Positions 6,785 through 16,643 of a DNA stretch of 39,880 bases are shown here, piece after piece. Source of the DNA: Melioribacter sp. GTDB lineage: Bacteria > Bacteroidota > Ignavibacteria > Ignavibacteriales > Melioribacteraceae. Under the pieces are notes generated by a model. The model was not told the DNA's origin, did no database searches, and worked only from the letters and a program-made list of their open reading frames with translations. Numbering within the stretch: the stretch's first letter is position 1; each line of letters opens with the position of its first letter. Where the stretch lies: positions 1-39,880 of the forward strand of contig VEPI01000016.1 of NCBI GenBank assembly GCA_012026935.1, given 5' to 3'. The translations under genes and the position numbers were made by a program.

Positions 6785-9691
6785 ATGAATCAAAAACTTT
6801 TACACAGAATTTTTGCAGCAGTTGTATTTATCATTGCAGCATTCACATATTTTTCCACTATGCAGCCAACGGTTTCATTCTGGGATTGCGGTGAATTTAC
6901 TGCTTCATCATATTTAATGCAGGTGCCTCATCCTCCTGGAACTCCATTTTTTCTTATCATCGGCAGATTATTTTCCATGATTCCCTTCGCTGACAATATT
7001 GGATTTAGGGTTAATACTGTTTCCGTTTTAGCGAGTGCATTCACAATTTTATTTTTATATCTGGTAGCTGTGAAAGTAATTCAGAGCTATAGAAAAAAGG
7101 AACTCGAAAATTTATTTGATGCGTTTGCACTTTATATTTCTGCTGCAATAGGTGCACTATCTTTTGCTTTTAGTGATACATTCTGGTTCAACGCTGTTGA
7201 ATCAGAAGTTTATGCAACATCAACTTTTTTTATCGCATTCGTTGTTTGGCTGATGGTTGTTTGGAATGAAAAAGCAGATGAACCCGATAGTGAAAAATAT
7301 TTAGTATTCATTTTTTATTTGATTGGCCTCTCAACCGGCGTTCATTTGATGTCGGTACTTGCAATCGTTCCGGTTATGATGACAGTTTACTTTAGAAAAT
7401 ATGTAACAGATGAAAAAATACTTGAAAAAACCGGAATAATTTTTGTTGTTCACACAGTTATTATTCTTGTAGTTGCAGCGATAATTTGGGCATCGCAAAC
7501 CGACACTGCCAATCCAACACCTGAACAATTCGGAGAACTTGATTCACGTTTTCTGATGATCATGGTTTCCATTACTGCGCTATTTATGGGAGCGTTATAT
7601 AAAAAAATCTTTCAGAGAAATTCTTTTTATATACCAATTGTTGTTGGCGGTATAGCGCTGATGGTAATTTATCCCGGACTTGTAAAATATTTACCAAAAT
7701 TTATTTCAATTCTTGGTCAAAATGATTTTAAGATGAACATAATTGCCGGATTAGCAATTCTTGCTGTTGTTGGTTTTGGCGTTTATTGGTCGGGTAAAAA
7801 GAGTAAGCCGGTTCTTAATTTAATTTTCAAATGTTTATTTTTTGCAATTGTCGGTTCATCAAGTTTTGCCATGATTATCATCCGCGCAAACCAAGAACCG
7901 CCCATAAATATGAATAGCCCAAAAACTTTTACCGAGCTTGAATCTTATATCAACAGAGAGCAGTACGGTGATTTTCCAATCTTCAAAAGAAGATACTCAA
8001 ACGAACCCCATCAACAAAATATTTATACAGATTATTCCAGCGATCTCGATTTCTTATGGAAGTACCAATTAAATCATATGTTCAACCGTTATGTATTTTG
8101 GAATTATATCGGAAGAGAATCAACTTACCAGGATAGCGGAGTTCAATGGAGCGATATGTGGGGTGTTCCGTTCTTCATAGGATTGTTTGGATTGTACTAT
8201 CACTTCCGTAAAGATTGGAAGATGGCATCTGTGTTTATTATGATGTTCATTTTCCTGGGTTATCTTACTGCGTTCTACCAAAATCAGCAGCAGCCCCAAC
8301 CACGCGAGAGAGATTATTTTTACGTGGGTGCTTTCTTTGTTTTCTCTTTATGGATTGCAATAGGAATGCATGGAATAATTGAAATACTTAAAGAGAAATT
8401 CCAAGAAAAGGGAATCTTAAAACCAATTTTGATCGGCGTGTTTGTTTTAGGAGTTATTGGTGTCCCTGTTAATATGGCAAGAGCAAATTGGTTTGAACAT
8501 AATAGAGCCCGTAATTATGTACCGTGGGATTATGCATACAATCTTTTGCAGAGTGTAGCGCCAAATGCAATTTTATTTACCAACGGAGACAACGACACAT
8601 TTCCTTTGTGGTATATTCAAAACGTGGAAGGAGTACGGCGCGATGTACGTGTTGCATGTTTGAGTTTAGTTAACACGCCGTGGTACGTTAAGCAATTAAA
8701 AAATACTACACCGTTCGGATCACAAAAAGTTGATATGAGTTTAAGTGATGAAGAAATTGATCATATCGGTCTGCAACGTTGGGACCCAACAGAAATTTCT
8801 ATTGATTTACCGCCCGATGTTATGAAAGAATGGAATATTACCGACAGCGCCGCGGTTAAAGACAAAAAAATAAAATGGATAATGAAAAATACAGGCCAAT
8901 CCGGCGATGTTAAATTTATACGCGGACAAGATATTGTTGCATTAGATATCATCATGCAGGCAAAATGGAAAAGACCGGTTTATTTTGCTGTTACATGTTC
9001 CGATGACAGTAAATTAAGTTTGGATGATTATATCGAAATGGAAGGAATGGCAATGCGCGTTGTTCCAAAAAAGAATGACATGCCGAGGATCGAGTATATC
9101 AATGAGCCTGTATTAAGAAAACAATTGTTTGACCAACCAAGTAATGGATTCAGCAAAGATTATCAACCGGGATTTTTATTCCGCGGATTAAATGATAAAA
9201 CAATTTTCTTTGATGAAAATCATGAACGCTTAACTCAAAATTACCGTAACGCATTTATGCGCCTAGCACTCCATTACTTGTATAAAGAAAAGAGCAATGA
9301 AAAAACAATCAATACGATTGAAGAAATGGAAAAGAGAATTCCGCGTTCTGTAATTCCTATGGATTATAGAATTAAGCACGACATTTCTAAGATTTTATAT
9401 TCCGCCGGAGATATGAAACTTTACGAGGTATATGCACGCGAAGTTATTACTGAAACAAAAAAACAATTGGAATTAAATCCGCGTGATTTTTCGAGCTGGT
9501 ATAATCCTTATGATCTCCTACTAACTCATTACGATAATCTTAAAATGTATAAAGAAGCTGTAGCGGTTCTTCAACAATTACAAATTTATGCACCTGGCGA
9601 TGAAAGCGTTCGTAATCTTTTAAATGAATTTAGAAAGAAAGCGGGAATTGAAGTTTCTGAGGTTGTTCCTAAACAGCTTGATAAAAAATAA
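6785..9691 (+). CDS. DUF2723 membrane glycosyltransferase (TMEM260/GT117-like)
   Basis: 968 residues, the size usual for bacterial DUF2723 proteins. The N-terminus carries the family signature TVSFWDCGEFTASSYLMQVP followed by HPPGTPFFLIIGR, with acidic Asp34 and Glu37 in the first periplasmic loop as in GT-C enzymes. About ten or more membrane segments fill the first 550 residues, and a soluble C-terminal region ends in TPR-like helices. The human homologue TMEM260 is a protein O-mannosyltransferase, so a protein O-glycosylation role is a reasonable guess, though the bacterial substrate is unknown. It is the second gene after the small protein at 6517 and is closed by a strong terminator at 9701. 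Confidence 0.85.
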   Translation: MNQKLLHRIFAAVVFIIAAFTYFSTMQPTVSFWDCGEFTASSYLMQVPHPPGTPFFLIIGRLFSMIPFADNIGFRVNTVSVLASAFTILFLYLVAVKVIQSYRKKELENLFDAFALYISAAIGALSFAFSDTFWFNAVESEVYATSTFFIAFVVWLMVVWNEKADEPDSEKYLVFIFYLIGLSTGVHLMSVLAIVPVMMTVYFRKYVTDEKILEKTGIIFVVHTVIILVVAAIIWASQTDTANPTPEQFGELDSRFLMIMVSITALFMGALYKKIFQRNSFYIPIVVGGIALMVIYPGLVKYLPKFISILGQNDFKMNIIAGLAILAVVGFGVYWSGKKSKPVLNLIFKCLFFAIVGSSSFAMIIIRANQEPPINMNSPKTFTELESYINREQYGDFPIFKRRYSNEPHQQNIYTDYSSDLDFLWKYQLNHMFNRYVFWNYIGRESTYQDSGVQWSDMWGVPFFIGLFGLYYHFRKDWKMASVFIMMFIFLGYLTAFYQNQQQPQPRERDYFYVGAFFVFSLWIAIGMHGIIEILKEKFQEKGILKPILIGVFVLGVIGVPVNMARANWFEHNRARNYVPWDYAYNLLQSVAPNAILFTNGDNDTFPLWYIQNVEGVRRDVRVACLSLVNTPWYVKQLKNTTPFGSQKVDMSLSDEEIDHIGLQRWDPTEISIDLPPDVMKEWNITDSAAVKDKKIKWIMKNTGQSGDVKFIRGQDIVALDIIMQAKWKRPVYFAVTCSDDSKLSLDDYIEMEGMAMRVVPKKNDMPRIEYINEPVLRKQLFDQPSNGFSKDYQPGFLFRGLNDKTIFFDENHERLTQNYRNAFMRLALHYLYKEKSNEKTINTIEEMEKRIPRSVIPMDYRIKHDISKILYSAGDMKLYEVYAREVITETKKQLELNPRDFSSWYNPYDLLLTHYDNLKMYKEAVAVLQQLQIYAPGDESVRNLLNEFRKKAGIEVSEVVPKQLDKK

Positions 9692-9700
9692 ATAATCTCC

Positions 9701-9730
9701 GAGGCGCCCTATAGGGCGTCTCAGTTTTTA
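9701..9730 (+). terminator. Rho-independent terminator after the DUF2723 gene
   Basis: A nine-pair stem, GAGGCGCCC with GGGCGTCTC (one G-T pair), encloses a short TATA loop and is followed by a run of five T. It starts 9 bp after the stop codon. This is the most GC-rich stretch in the area, as expected for a terminator. Confidence 0.85.
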
Positions 9731-9754
9731 AACAACAATTATTTTCTGATCACT

Positions 9755-10828
9755 ATGAACATTCTTATTATAGCACTTTCCGGAATTGGTGATGCCTTAA
9801 TGTTTACTCCTTCGCTGGAAAAACTTAGCAAAGAAATTCCTACAGCAGAGATAGATGTTTTGGTAATGTTTAAGGGTGTAAAAGATATTTACGATAAACT
9901 TCCGCAAATTTCTAAGGTTAGATATTTTGACTTTCTTAACAGTTCTAAACTTAAATCCCTATCTTATATTTTTAAGCTTAGAAATCAATATGACGCTACC
10001 ATAAATGTTTACCCATCCAATCGTAGAGAATATAACATCATTAGTCGAGTCATAGGAGCAAAAAAAAGATTGGCAATTAAATATCTTCGTAAAGACTTTT
10101 TGAATTTCGGGTTCTTGAACAACGTACGTCAGCTGGAAAATGATAATCTTCACAATGTTGAAGAAAACATTTTTCTTTGTGAAAAATTAACAGGCAAAAG
10201 ATTAAATCATATTCCGGCTCTCAAACTAAATCTTAGAAATGATGATATAGCTTTTGCAAATAATTTCTTAGATGGTAAATCAATTTCCAATGGTGATATA
10301 GTAATCGGATTTCATCCCGGTTGTGCAACATTAAAAAATCATGAAAAGAGAAGATGGGAAGCCTCGAAATTTGCAGAACTTGGGAAAAGATTAATTCATG
10401 ATTACGGTGCAAGAGTATTGCTGTTTGGCGGTAGCGACGAAGAAAATTTGAAAGATATTATTTTTGCGGGGATTGACTCTCGGAATGTTTATTCGGTTAA
10501 TGCGCAAAGTTTATCAAACAGCGCGGCTGTTATGCAAAGGTGTAATTTATTTATTACTAATGATTCAAGCTTGATGCACATTGCTGCGGCATTAAAACTT
10601 AATATTGTAGCTATTATCGGACCGACAAATAAGAATTATATTTATCCTTGGCAAACAAATTATAAAATAGCTTCCCTGGATCTTAACTGTTCACCATGTT
10701 TCTATTATTCGCCAAAACCATTAATATGTTCCCGCAACGATTTGAAATTCAAATGCATAAAAGAACTATCGGTTGATTTGGTGTACGAAAAAGCAAAAGA
10801 GTTCCTTTCTATAAAATCCGAGCATTAA
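9755..10828 (+). CDS. Family 9 glycosyltransferase (heptosyltransferase-like)
   Basis: 357 residues. The ADP-heptose:LPS heptosyltransferase fold is visible: N-terminal NILIIALSGIGDALMFTPSL, mid-protein GFHPGCATLKNHEKRRW, then LLFGGSDEE and the sugar-nucleotide site NDSSLMHIAAALKLNIVAIIGPT. The C-terminal Cys cluster (LNCSPCFYY and two later Cys) is common in this family. It likely adds heptose or a related sugar to the lipopolysaccharide core at the inner face of the inner membrane. The terminator at 9701 separates it from the DUF2723 gene, and it converges with the LOG gene. Confidence 0.85.
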   Translation: MNILIIALSGIGDALMFTPSLEKLSKEIPTAEIDVLVMFKGVKDIYDKLPQISKVRYFDFLNSSKLKSLSYIFKLRNQYDATINVYPSNRREYNIISRVIGAKKRLAIKYLRKDFLNFGFLNNVRQLENDNLHNVEENIFLCEKLTGKRLNHIPALKLNLRNDDIAFANNFLDGKSISNGDIVIGFHPGCATLKNHEKRRWEASKFAELGKRLIHDYGARVLLFGGSDEENLKDIIFAGIDSRNVYSVNAQSLSNSAAVMQRCNLFITNDSSLMHIAAALKLNIVAIIGPTNKNYIYPWQTNYKIASLDLNCSPCFYYSPKPLICSRNDLKFKCIKELSVDLVYEKAKEFLSIKSEH

Positions 10829-10840
10829 TTGTCTTTATAA

Positions 10841-11377
10841 TTATTTTAATGTTTTGATAATATATTCCGCACAATCATCTATTTCATCAAAACATTTAAT
10901 TAAACCGGTTCTTCTTTTTTCTTTTATGATTTGTTCTTCCATCAAAGAAACTATTTTCTTCCACATCTTACCGTGACATACAACCGTTTTTTTATCAACC
11001 ATTCCTTTATTCAAATATTCCCAGACAAGTGAAAGCTCAAGCATAGTTCCTGTTCCGCCCTGAAGAATAATATATGCATCCCCAATTTCCATAAGAGTTT
11101 TTAATCTATCAAATAATGTGTGAGTCACAATTTGTTTGGTAAGGTGTTTACTCGCCATTGCATTGTAAATATCTAACGTAACTCCAATTGCTTCTACACC
11201 TTTTTCAGTAGCTCCTTTAGAAACCGCATCCATAATACCTTGAAAGCCACCGGAACAAACATTGATTTTATTCTCTGCTAATTTTTTACCGAGTGTATAA
11301 GCAATTTCGTATTCGCTCTCTCCTTCTCGAGGTATAGAGCTACCGAAAACAGTCACAAATTTTTTATTGTTGTTCAT
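10841..11377 (-). CDS. LOG family protein (nucleotide phosphoribohydrolase-like)
   Basis: 178 residues, typical LOG length. The Rossmann core begins VTVFGSSIP and continues SGGFQGIMDAVSKGA. The family's catalytic stretch PGGxGTxxE appears as QGGTGTMLE (residues 106-114), with Gln replacing the Pro but Gly, Thr and Glu kept; Arg91 before it also fits. LOG proteins release the base from nucleoside 5'-monophosphates (cytokinin-activating enzymes in plants), and the bacterial physiological substrate is often unclear. Its ATG overlaps the stop codon of the upstream gene by one base, so translation is coupled. Confidence 0.8.
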   Translation of the reverse strand: MNNNKKFVTVFGSSIPREGESEYEIAYTLGKKLAENKINVCSGGFQGIMDAVSKGATEKGVEAIGVTLDIYNAMASKHLTKQIVTHTLFDRLKTLMEIGDAYIILQGGTGTMLELSLVWEYLNKGMVDKKTVVCHGKMWKKIVSLMEEQIIKEKRRTGLIKCFDEIDDCAEYIIKTLK

Positions 11378-12207
11378 TAGTATTCCAGAACAGGTTTACC
11401 GGCATCAACCCAAGCTGTATAAATTAGCGAAGACAAGCAGAGCGCCGCAGAATTAATTTCATTAATTGTAACATATTTAGTTTTGAACCAGAGCAACCGG
11501 TAATATTCTTTATCGAATTTACCGTCGGTTTTACGGGAGGCATAATTATCTGCCGAAAGCAACATCTCTACATAATCGTTTGCTTCCACAATATAATCGA
11601 AAATGTAATCTTTAATATATTGAACATAATATGGTTTATTTTCTTCATAGCTATTCTGTATCACATTTAAATATTTATCCACCATATCAATTTCATAACG
11701 AGAATGAATTCCTTTCTGCGATGTTAATTGTCCGTTGTAATTAACCGTTGCGTGAAGCGGTTGATGCCCGTCACCAACATAATGCGCTAAGTCGGAAGCA
11801 TAGAGAAGCACATCATCTTTATTTTTCTCTTTGAAAGCTTTTATCAATCTGAAAAATGTTTCTTCAGTTGCCCACGGAAGGATTCCTTCTTTTGTAACAA
11901 CTTTCTCATCATATAATTTATTAAGTGAATCACGCGACATAATTACGATACCATCTGTAAACTCTTTATAGTAATCTATATCTATGAAGTGTTTCGGACC
12001 CTCTGATTTATCGTCTCTTTTTCTGTTATCGGGATCAACAGAATGATCTGTAATTGCAGATTTGAATTGATCTGTGAATTTCATTTCTGAGGGAAGCAGT
12101 TTCATTGCAAATGCTGCAATAGTTTTGTGTCCTTTGTCTCCCCAACCGTAAATAATTAACGAAGACATTAGTAGAATTAATAACGAGGTTGAAAATATTT
12201 TTTTCAC
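11377..12207 (-). CDS. Secreted S1/P1 nuclease / zinc-dependent phospholipase C superfamily protein
   Basis: 276 residues with a signal peptide ending just before Trp22 (GWGDKGHKTI). In this superfamily the mature N-terminal Trp itself binds zinc, so the predicted cut supports the call. Other zinc ligands appear in order: His28, HFIDID (His73), AHYVGDGHQPLHA (His142, Asp146, His152) and GIHSRYEIDM (His168). The spacing and the NYNGQLTSQ stretch look closer to the bacterial zinc-phospholipase branch than to fungal nucleases, so either a phosphodiesterase on nucleic acids or on phospholipids is possible. It sits between rocD and the LOG gene. Confidence 0.75.
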   Translation of the reverse strand: MKKIFSTSLLILLMSSLIIYGWGDKGHKTIAAFAMKLLPSEMKFTDQFKSAITDHSVDPDNRKRDDKSEGPKHFIDIDYYKEFTDGIVIMSRDSLNKLYDEKVVTKEGILPWATEETFFRLIKAFKEKNKDDVLLYASDLAHYVGDGHQPLHATVNYNGQLTSQKGIHSRYEIDMVDKYLNVIQNSYEENKPYYVQYIKDYIFDYIVEANDYVEMLLSADNYASRKTDGKFDKEYYRLLWFKTKYVTINEINSAALCLSSLIYTAWVDAGKPVLEY

Positions 12208-12236
12208 TTTAGTATCCTTCAGTAGTAGTTATAAGA

Positions 12237-13460
12237 TTAATTTAATTCCCCGCTGATTTCGAGAACCGATTTTTTAATTATAGCAATTGCTTCTTTCAAT
12301 TGTTCTTCGGTGATAACAAGCGGAGGTGCAAAGCGAATAATATGTCCGTGAGTAGGTTTTGCAAGTAATCCGTTCTCTTTCATTTTTAAGCAAACAGCCC
12401 AAGCATCTTTTCCGTTTTTGGGTTTTATAACAATTGCATTGAGCAATCCTTTACCGCGTACCAGTTCAATCATGTCGGATTTAATTTTAGAAATTTCATC
12501 GCGGAAAATCTTTCCGAGTCTTTCCGCATTCTCAGATAATTTTTCGTCTTTAAGTACTTTTAAGGCTGCTACGGCAACTTTGCAAGCTAACGGATTTCCA
12601 CCGAATGTTGAACCGTGCTCTCCCGGTTTTATTACAAGCATAACTTCATCATCTGCAAGAACCGCCGATATAGGCATAGTTCCGCCCGAAAGTGCTTTGC
12701 CTAATATTAAAATATCAGGTTTAACATTTTCATGGTCGCATGCAAGTAATTTTCCGGTTCTAGCTAGTCCGGTTTGAACTTCATCAGCAATAAATAAAAC
12801 ATTTTTTTCTTTGCACATTGAATATGCTTTTGATAAATAACCATCATCTGGAACAACTACTCCCGCTTCACCTTGAATTGGCTCAACTAAAAATCCCGCT
12901 ACGTTTGAATCTTGTAAGGCTTCAGCTAATGCAGTTAAATCATTATAAGGAATATTTATAAATCCCGGTGTGTATGGACCAAAACCTTTATAAGAGTCCG
13001 GATCGCTCGACATTGATATTACAGTAATTGTTCTTCCATGAAAGTTTCCATTGCAGACAATTATTTTTGCTTCATTTTCTTTGATTCCTTTTTTATCGTA
13101 TGCCCATCTTCTGCAAAGTTTTAGAGCAGTTTCATCAGCTTCAGCTCCTGAGTTCATTGGTAATACTTTATCGTATCCGAAAAAATCCGTAATAAATTTT
13201 TCATATGGACCAAGACAATCATTATAGAATGCTCTTGACGTAAGAGTTAAAACTTTTGCTTGTTCACAAAGTATCTCAACAATTTTTGGATGACAATGAC
13301 CCTGATTTACTGCCGAATATGCAGAAAGAAAATCATAATATTTTTTCCCTTCTACATCCCACAAAAAAACACCATCACCCTTTGATAATACAACCGGAAG
13401 CGGATGATAGTTATGAGCACCATATTTTTCTTCCAATAAAATGTAATCCTGTACCAGCAT
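12237..13460 (-). CDS. rocD: Ornithine-oxo-acid transaminase (ornithine aminotransferase)
   Basis: 407 residues, a full-length class III PLP aminotransferase. Landmarks are [58 protein letters not shown], the cofactor-site [14 protein letters not shown] and ILGKALSGG with the PLP-binding Lys255, then [13 protein letters not shown]. These match ornithine aminotransferase rather than acetylornithine aminotransferase. It converts ornithine and 2-oxoglutarate to glutamate semialdehyde and glutamate, linking arginine and proline metabolism. It leads a minus-strand group with the two genes downstream. The upstream region holds a cluster of AAATTT palindromes (see 13488-13561). Confidence 0.9.
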   Translation of the reverse strand: MLVQDYILLEEKYGAHNYHPLPVVLSKGDGVFLWDVEGKKYYDFLSAYSAVNQGHCHPKIVEILCEQAKVLTLTSRAFYNDCLGPYEKFITDFFGYDKVLPMNSGAEADETALKLCRRWAYDKKGIKENEAKIIVCNGNFHGRTITVISMSSDPDSYKGFGPYTPGFINIPYNDLTALAEALQDSNVAGFLVEPIQGEAGVVVPDDGYLSKAYSMCKEKNVLFIADEVQTGLARTGKLLACDHENVKPDILILGKALSGGTMPISAVLADDEVMLVIKPGEHGSTFGGNPLACKVAVAALKVLKDEKLSENAERLGKIFRDEISKIKSDMIELVRGKGLLNAIVIKPKNGKDAWAVCLKMKENGLLAKPTHGHIIRFAPPLVITEEQLKEAIAIIKKSVLEISGELN

Positions 13461-13487
13461 GATGTTCCTATATTTGTTAAATAGCTA

Positions 13488-13561
13488 TTTCAAATTTATC
13501 ATAAAAAATTTACACTTACGAAGTACGGAAATTTGAAAATGCAGTTATTAATGTAAATTTT
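13488..13561. repeat. Interleaved inverted repeats upstream of rocD
   Basis: Two perfect 10-bp inverted repeats interlock here. TTTCAAATTT at 13488-13497 pairs with AAATTTGAAA at 13529-13538, and AAAATTTACA at 13505-13514 pairs with TGTAAATTTT at 13552-13561. All four arms are built on the palindrome AAATTT, so they could also be read as four binding boxes in the rocD promoter region. The area is very AT-rich, so chance is a real alternative. Confidence 0.3.
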
Positions 13562-13610
13562 ATTTTCTTACAAGATGTTTTGAGGAAAATGAACTTAAAA
13601 GAAAATATTA

Positions 13611-15866
13611 CTAAGCACGCGGCGGCACATTAAGCCATTGGTCAATTGTAATTTTTAAGAAGTGTATATTTATTGGTTTAGCAATATAATCATCCATTCC
13701 AGCTGCGAGACACTTTTCTCTATCTTTCATACTTGAATGTGCCGTCACAGCAATTATAGGTATTTTAGAAAAATTGCCGGCTAATTCACGTATTTTTTTT
13801 GTAGCTGTTATCCCATCCATATCAGTCATTTCAACATCCATCAAAGCTAAATTAAATGCACCTGATTTAATTGCTTCTATTGCATCATGCCCTGTAGAAA
13901 CCGCTTCTACCTCATATCCAACTTCACGCAGTATTTTGAGTTCAAGATTTTGACTTATAGGGTTATCTTCAACCAATAATAATTTCTTTCTACTTAGAGG
14001 TTCTATTTTTTCTTCGATTTGTTGAGTTATTATACCATCGCCTGTTTGTGTTTGTCCCAACGAAACTTTCTCGGGAGTATGAAAATGCTGGTCAATATTT
14101 ACATTTGGCTGTAATTTTATTTTGACTGTAAAATAAAATTTGCTTCCCAACCCTATTTTACTCTCAACATTAATTTCACCGTGCATCAACTTTACAAACT
14201 CTTTGGAAATCATAAGACCAAGTCCGGTACCCTCCTTTGAACTTTTTTTACTTCTTACTTGGATATAAGGTTCAAACAAGGTAGAAAATTTATCGCTTGG
14301 TATCCCAACTCCGGTATCTTCAACGGCTGTTAATAATTCTACATACGTTTCGGTTTTTTCCTGAACAGATACGCTAAGAGTAATTCTTCCGTGTTCAGTA
14401 AATTTAATTGAATTACTTAATAAATTGAGAAGAATCTGTCTATACCTTGTTGGATCACCGTATAATTTATTGGGGATTTTACTATCAACATTTTTTTCTA
14501 TAGTTAAATCCTTAGCTTTAGCTGCTTGAGCAACAATAGAAAATGCCTTATTAATCTCATCTTTAATATTAAATTCTATTTCATCGAGCTCCATTTTACC
14601 TGCTTCAATTTTAGATATATCAAGAATATTATTAATTATATCAAGGAGAGATTCTGCAGCTAAATGGGCATCCCTGGCAAACAATTTAAGTTCATCTTTA
14701 TTTTCAAAAAGATCATTTTCAATTAAAGTAAGAAATCCCATTACGGAATTCATTGGAGTTCTGACTTCATGACTCATACTTGCTAAAAACTTTGATTTGA
14801 AATTACTTTCTTGCTGAGATTTTTTAGCAGCGGTTTCTGCTTTCAATTTCTCAGTTCGTAACGCATCAAGAGCATTTTGTTTTTCATTCTCTGCATGAAC
14901 TTGCTGAGTTATATCTTGTAAACTTCCTTCGTAAATATTCAATCCGCTTTCTTCATCTTCGTTAGTTCTAACATTCATACGGACGGTAATTTCGTCTCCA
15001 TCTTTCTTCTTAAACGGTACGCGGAAGTTTCTAACTTTGCCCTGTTTCTCAAGAAGTTTGGTTAATAATTCCCAATCGCTTTTTCTTTGCAGTACATCAG
15101 TTTGTATTACTAATTTTTTAATTTCATCTTCGTTTGTATAACCGAGCATTTTAATCAATGCTGGATTTATTGTCGAAAAATTTCCCTCGCGGGTTAATTG
15201 AAAAATTCCTTCAGCTGAATTTTCAAATAAATTTCTAAATTTTTTCTCGGATTGTGAAACTTCAAAGGTGCTTATAACAGCTTCTTGTCTAAATTTATAA
15301 TTGATATAACTTGCAACGATGGCCATTATACTTATTACAATTACCAAGAAGATAGATTCAAACATATTGGGCAGTATTGTAATACTCTTACTGTTAAAAA
15401 TAATTGAGATTGTAAAGACAACGTTGTAATAGATAGCGACTATTATCTGATTGGATACTTCCCAGCTTAGAAATAAAGCCGCAATAAAAATGATTAAACT
15501 AATTATATGCGAATTAAAAATTATAGTAGATGGTATGAGATAGATCATCACGCCAAATGAAACTATTATAGAAAGAAGAAGAGTATGAATTAATATTACA
15601 GGGTGTTTTTTCCCAATTTTAAAATTGGAAATAACTAAAAGTAGAAATGCAACTATTATTGCTGAAAGGCGTGAAATATAAATCTCAACAAGATGAGACT
15701 TTGCTTGAGGCCACTGGACTTCCAAGATCATAGCTAGAACCCCAGCCACAGCGGTAAATTTCGCTAATGCTTGGAATGGGTCTATTAAATTACGTTTACT
15801 CTCTTCTCGAAAATATTCGAATCTTTTCCTTTCAAGAGTATTCTTAAATTTATTTTCGCTAATCAC
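13611..15866 (-). CDS. Membrane hybrid histidine kinase (PAS-HisKA-HATPase-REC)
   Basis: 751 residues. About six membrane segments fill the first 200 residues, with no large periplasmic domain. A PAS domain follows (NLFENSAEGIFQLTREGNFS onward), then a short coiled coil. The kinase core has the H-box SHEVRTPMNS (His366), an N-box NLLSNSIKF, and glycine boxes DTGVGIP and GTGLGLMIS. A C-terminal receiver has its acceptor Asp677 in LMDVEMTDMDG. The signal sensed is unknown. The frame starts with GTG at 15866; no better ATG is in frame upstream. It is monocistronic as far as I can see. Confidence 0.9.
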   Translation of the reverse strand: MISENKFKNTLERKRFEYFREESKRNLIDPFQALAKFTAVAGVLAMILEVQWPQAKSHLVEIYISRLSAIIVAFLLLVISNFKIGKKHPVILIHTLLLSIIVSFGVMIYLIPSTIIFNSHIISLIIFIAALFLSWEVSNQIIVAIYYNVVFTISIIFNSKSITILPNMFESIFLVIVISIMAIVASYINYKFRQEAVISTFEVSQSEKKFRNLFENSAEGIFQLTREGNFSTINPALIKMLGYTNEDEIKKLVIQTDVLQRKSDWELLTKLLEKQGKVRNFRVPFKKKDGDEITVRMNVRTNEDEESGLNIYEGSLQDITQQVHAENEKQNALDALRTEKLKAETAAKKSQQESNFKSKFLASMSHEVRTPMNSVMGFLTLIENDLFENKDELKLFARDAHLAAESLLDIINNILDISKIEAGKMELDEIEFNIKDEINKAFSIVAQAAKAKDLTIEKNVDSKIPNKLYGDPTRYRQILLNLLSNSIKFTEHGRITLSVSVQEKTETYVELLTAVEDTGVGIPSDKFSTLFEPYIQVRSKKSSKEGTGLGLMISKEFVKLMHGEINVESKIGLGSKFYFTVKIKLQPNVNIDQHFHTPEKVSLGQTQTGDGIITQQIEEKIEPLSRKKLLLVEDNPISQNLELKILREVGYEVEAVSTGHDAIEAIKSGAFNLALMDVEMTDMDGITATKKIRELAGNFSKIPIIAVTAHSSMKDREKCLAAGMDDYIAKPINIHFLKITIDQWLNVPPRA

Positions 15867-16036
15867 AGCATTTAATTAGTTTAAATATGGTATAATAATT
15901 TTCGTAAATTTTGGACAAATTAGTTAGATAATGTATCTTATCAATGCAAAATACTTCACTAATTTCTTTTAATCTGAAGGCTTAAATAAATAAAATTCGC
16001 TAAATAATCAAACTTTATTAAGGTAAGCAGGCTTAT

Positions 16037-16630
16037 ATGCTAGAGTTTTTATATCAGTTAGATGTAAAATTATTATACTTTATTAATCACACACTCTCTA
16101 ATTCGTTTTTTGATAGGTTATTTCCTTTTATAACTGAAGTAAAAAACTGGTATATAGCTTACATAATATTATTTTTAGTTCTGATTGTAAAAGGCGGTAG
16201 AATTGGAAGAATGGCTGCAGTTGCTATGATTTTGCTAATTGTTGCTACAGATCAATTCAGCAGTTTCTTTTTAAAGAGTCTTGTGGGAAGAATTAGGCCG
16301 TGCAACGTCTTTCCGGATTTGAATGTACTTGTTACTTGTACTGAATCATTTTCTTTTCCGTCTTCGCACGCAGTAAACAATTTCGGTGTCGCAATGTTCT
16401 TTACAAAAATTTTTCCTAAATATAGATGGGCTTTTTTTATAGTAGCAACTTTGATGGCTTTTTCAAGACCTTATGTGGGTGTTCACTATCCGTCAGATGC
16501 TATTGGAGGTGCATTAATTGGAATATTTTTTGGTTATATATTTGCAATTATTTTAAAATACTTTGATAATTATTTTTCACAAAGACATACTAAAATTACT
16601 AACAAGTACGAACGTATCGAGTTCAAATAA
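16037..16630 (+). CDS. PAP2 family membrane phosphatase
   Basis: 197 residues with about five to six membrane segments. The three phosphatase motifs are complete: KSLVGRIRP (KxxxxxxRP), FPSSHAVNN (motif 2, with Ser for the usual Gly) and SRPYVGVHYPSD (SRxxxxxHxxxD). It probably dephosphorylates a lipid phosphate such as undecaprenyl pyrophosphate or phosphatidylglycerol phosphate on the outer face of the inner membrane. The AMP nucleosidase gene starts 13 bp downstream. Compare the PAP2 protein at 2998, whose motifs are degenerate. Confidence 0.85.
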   Translation: MLEFLYQLDVKLLYFINHTLSNSFFDRLFPFITEVKNWYIAYIILFLVLIVKGGRIGRMAAVAMILLIVATDQFSSFFLKSLVGRIRPCNVFPDLNVLVTCTESFSFPSSHAVNNFGVAMFFTKIFPKYRWAFFIVATLMAFSRPYVGVHYPSDAIGGALIGIFFGYIFAIILKYFDNYFSQRHTKITNKYERIEFK

Positions 16631-16643
16631 CATAAGAGAGAAA

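Noticed and set aside
16563-16643. Upstream extension of AMP nucleosidase
   Set aside because: It overlaps the PAP2 gene, and the ATG at 16644 has a good ribosome binding site and fits the family start.
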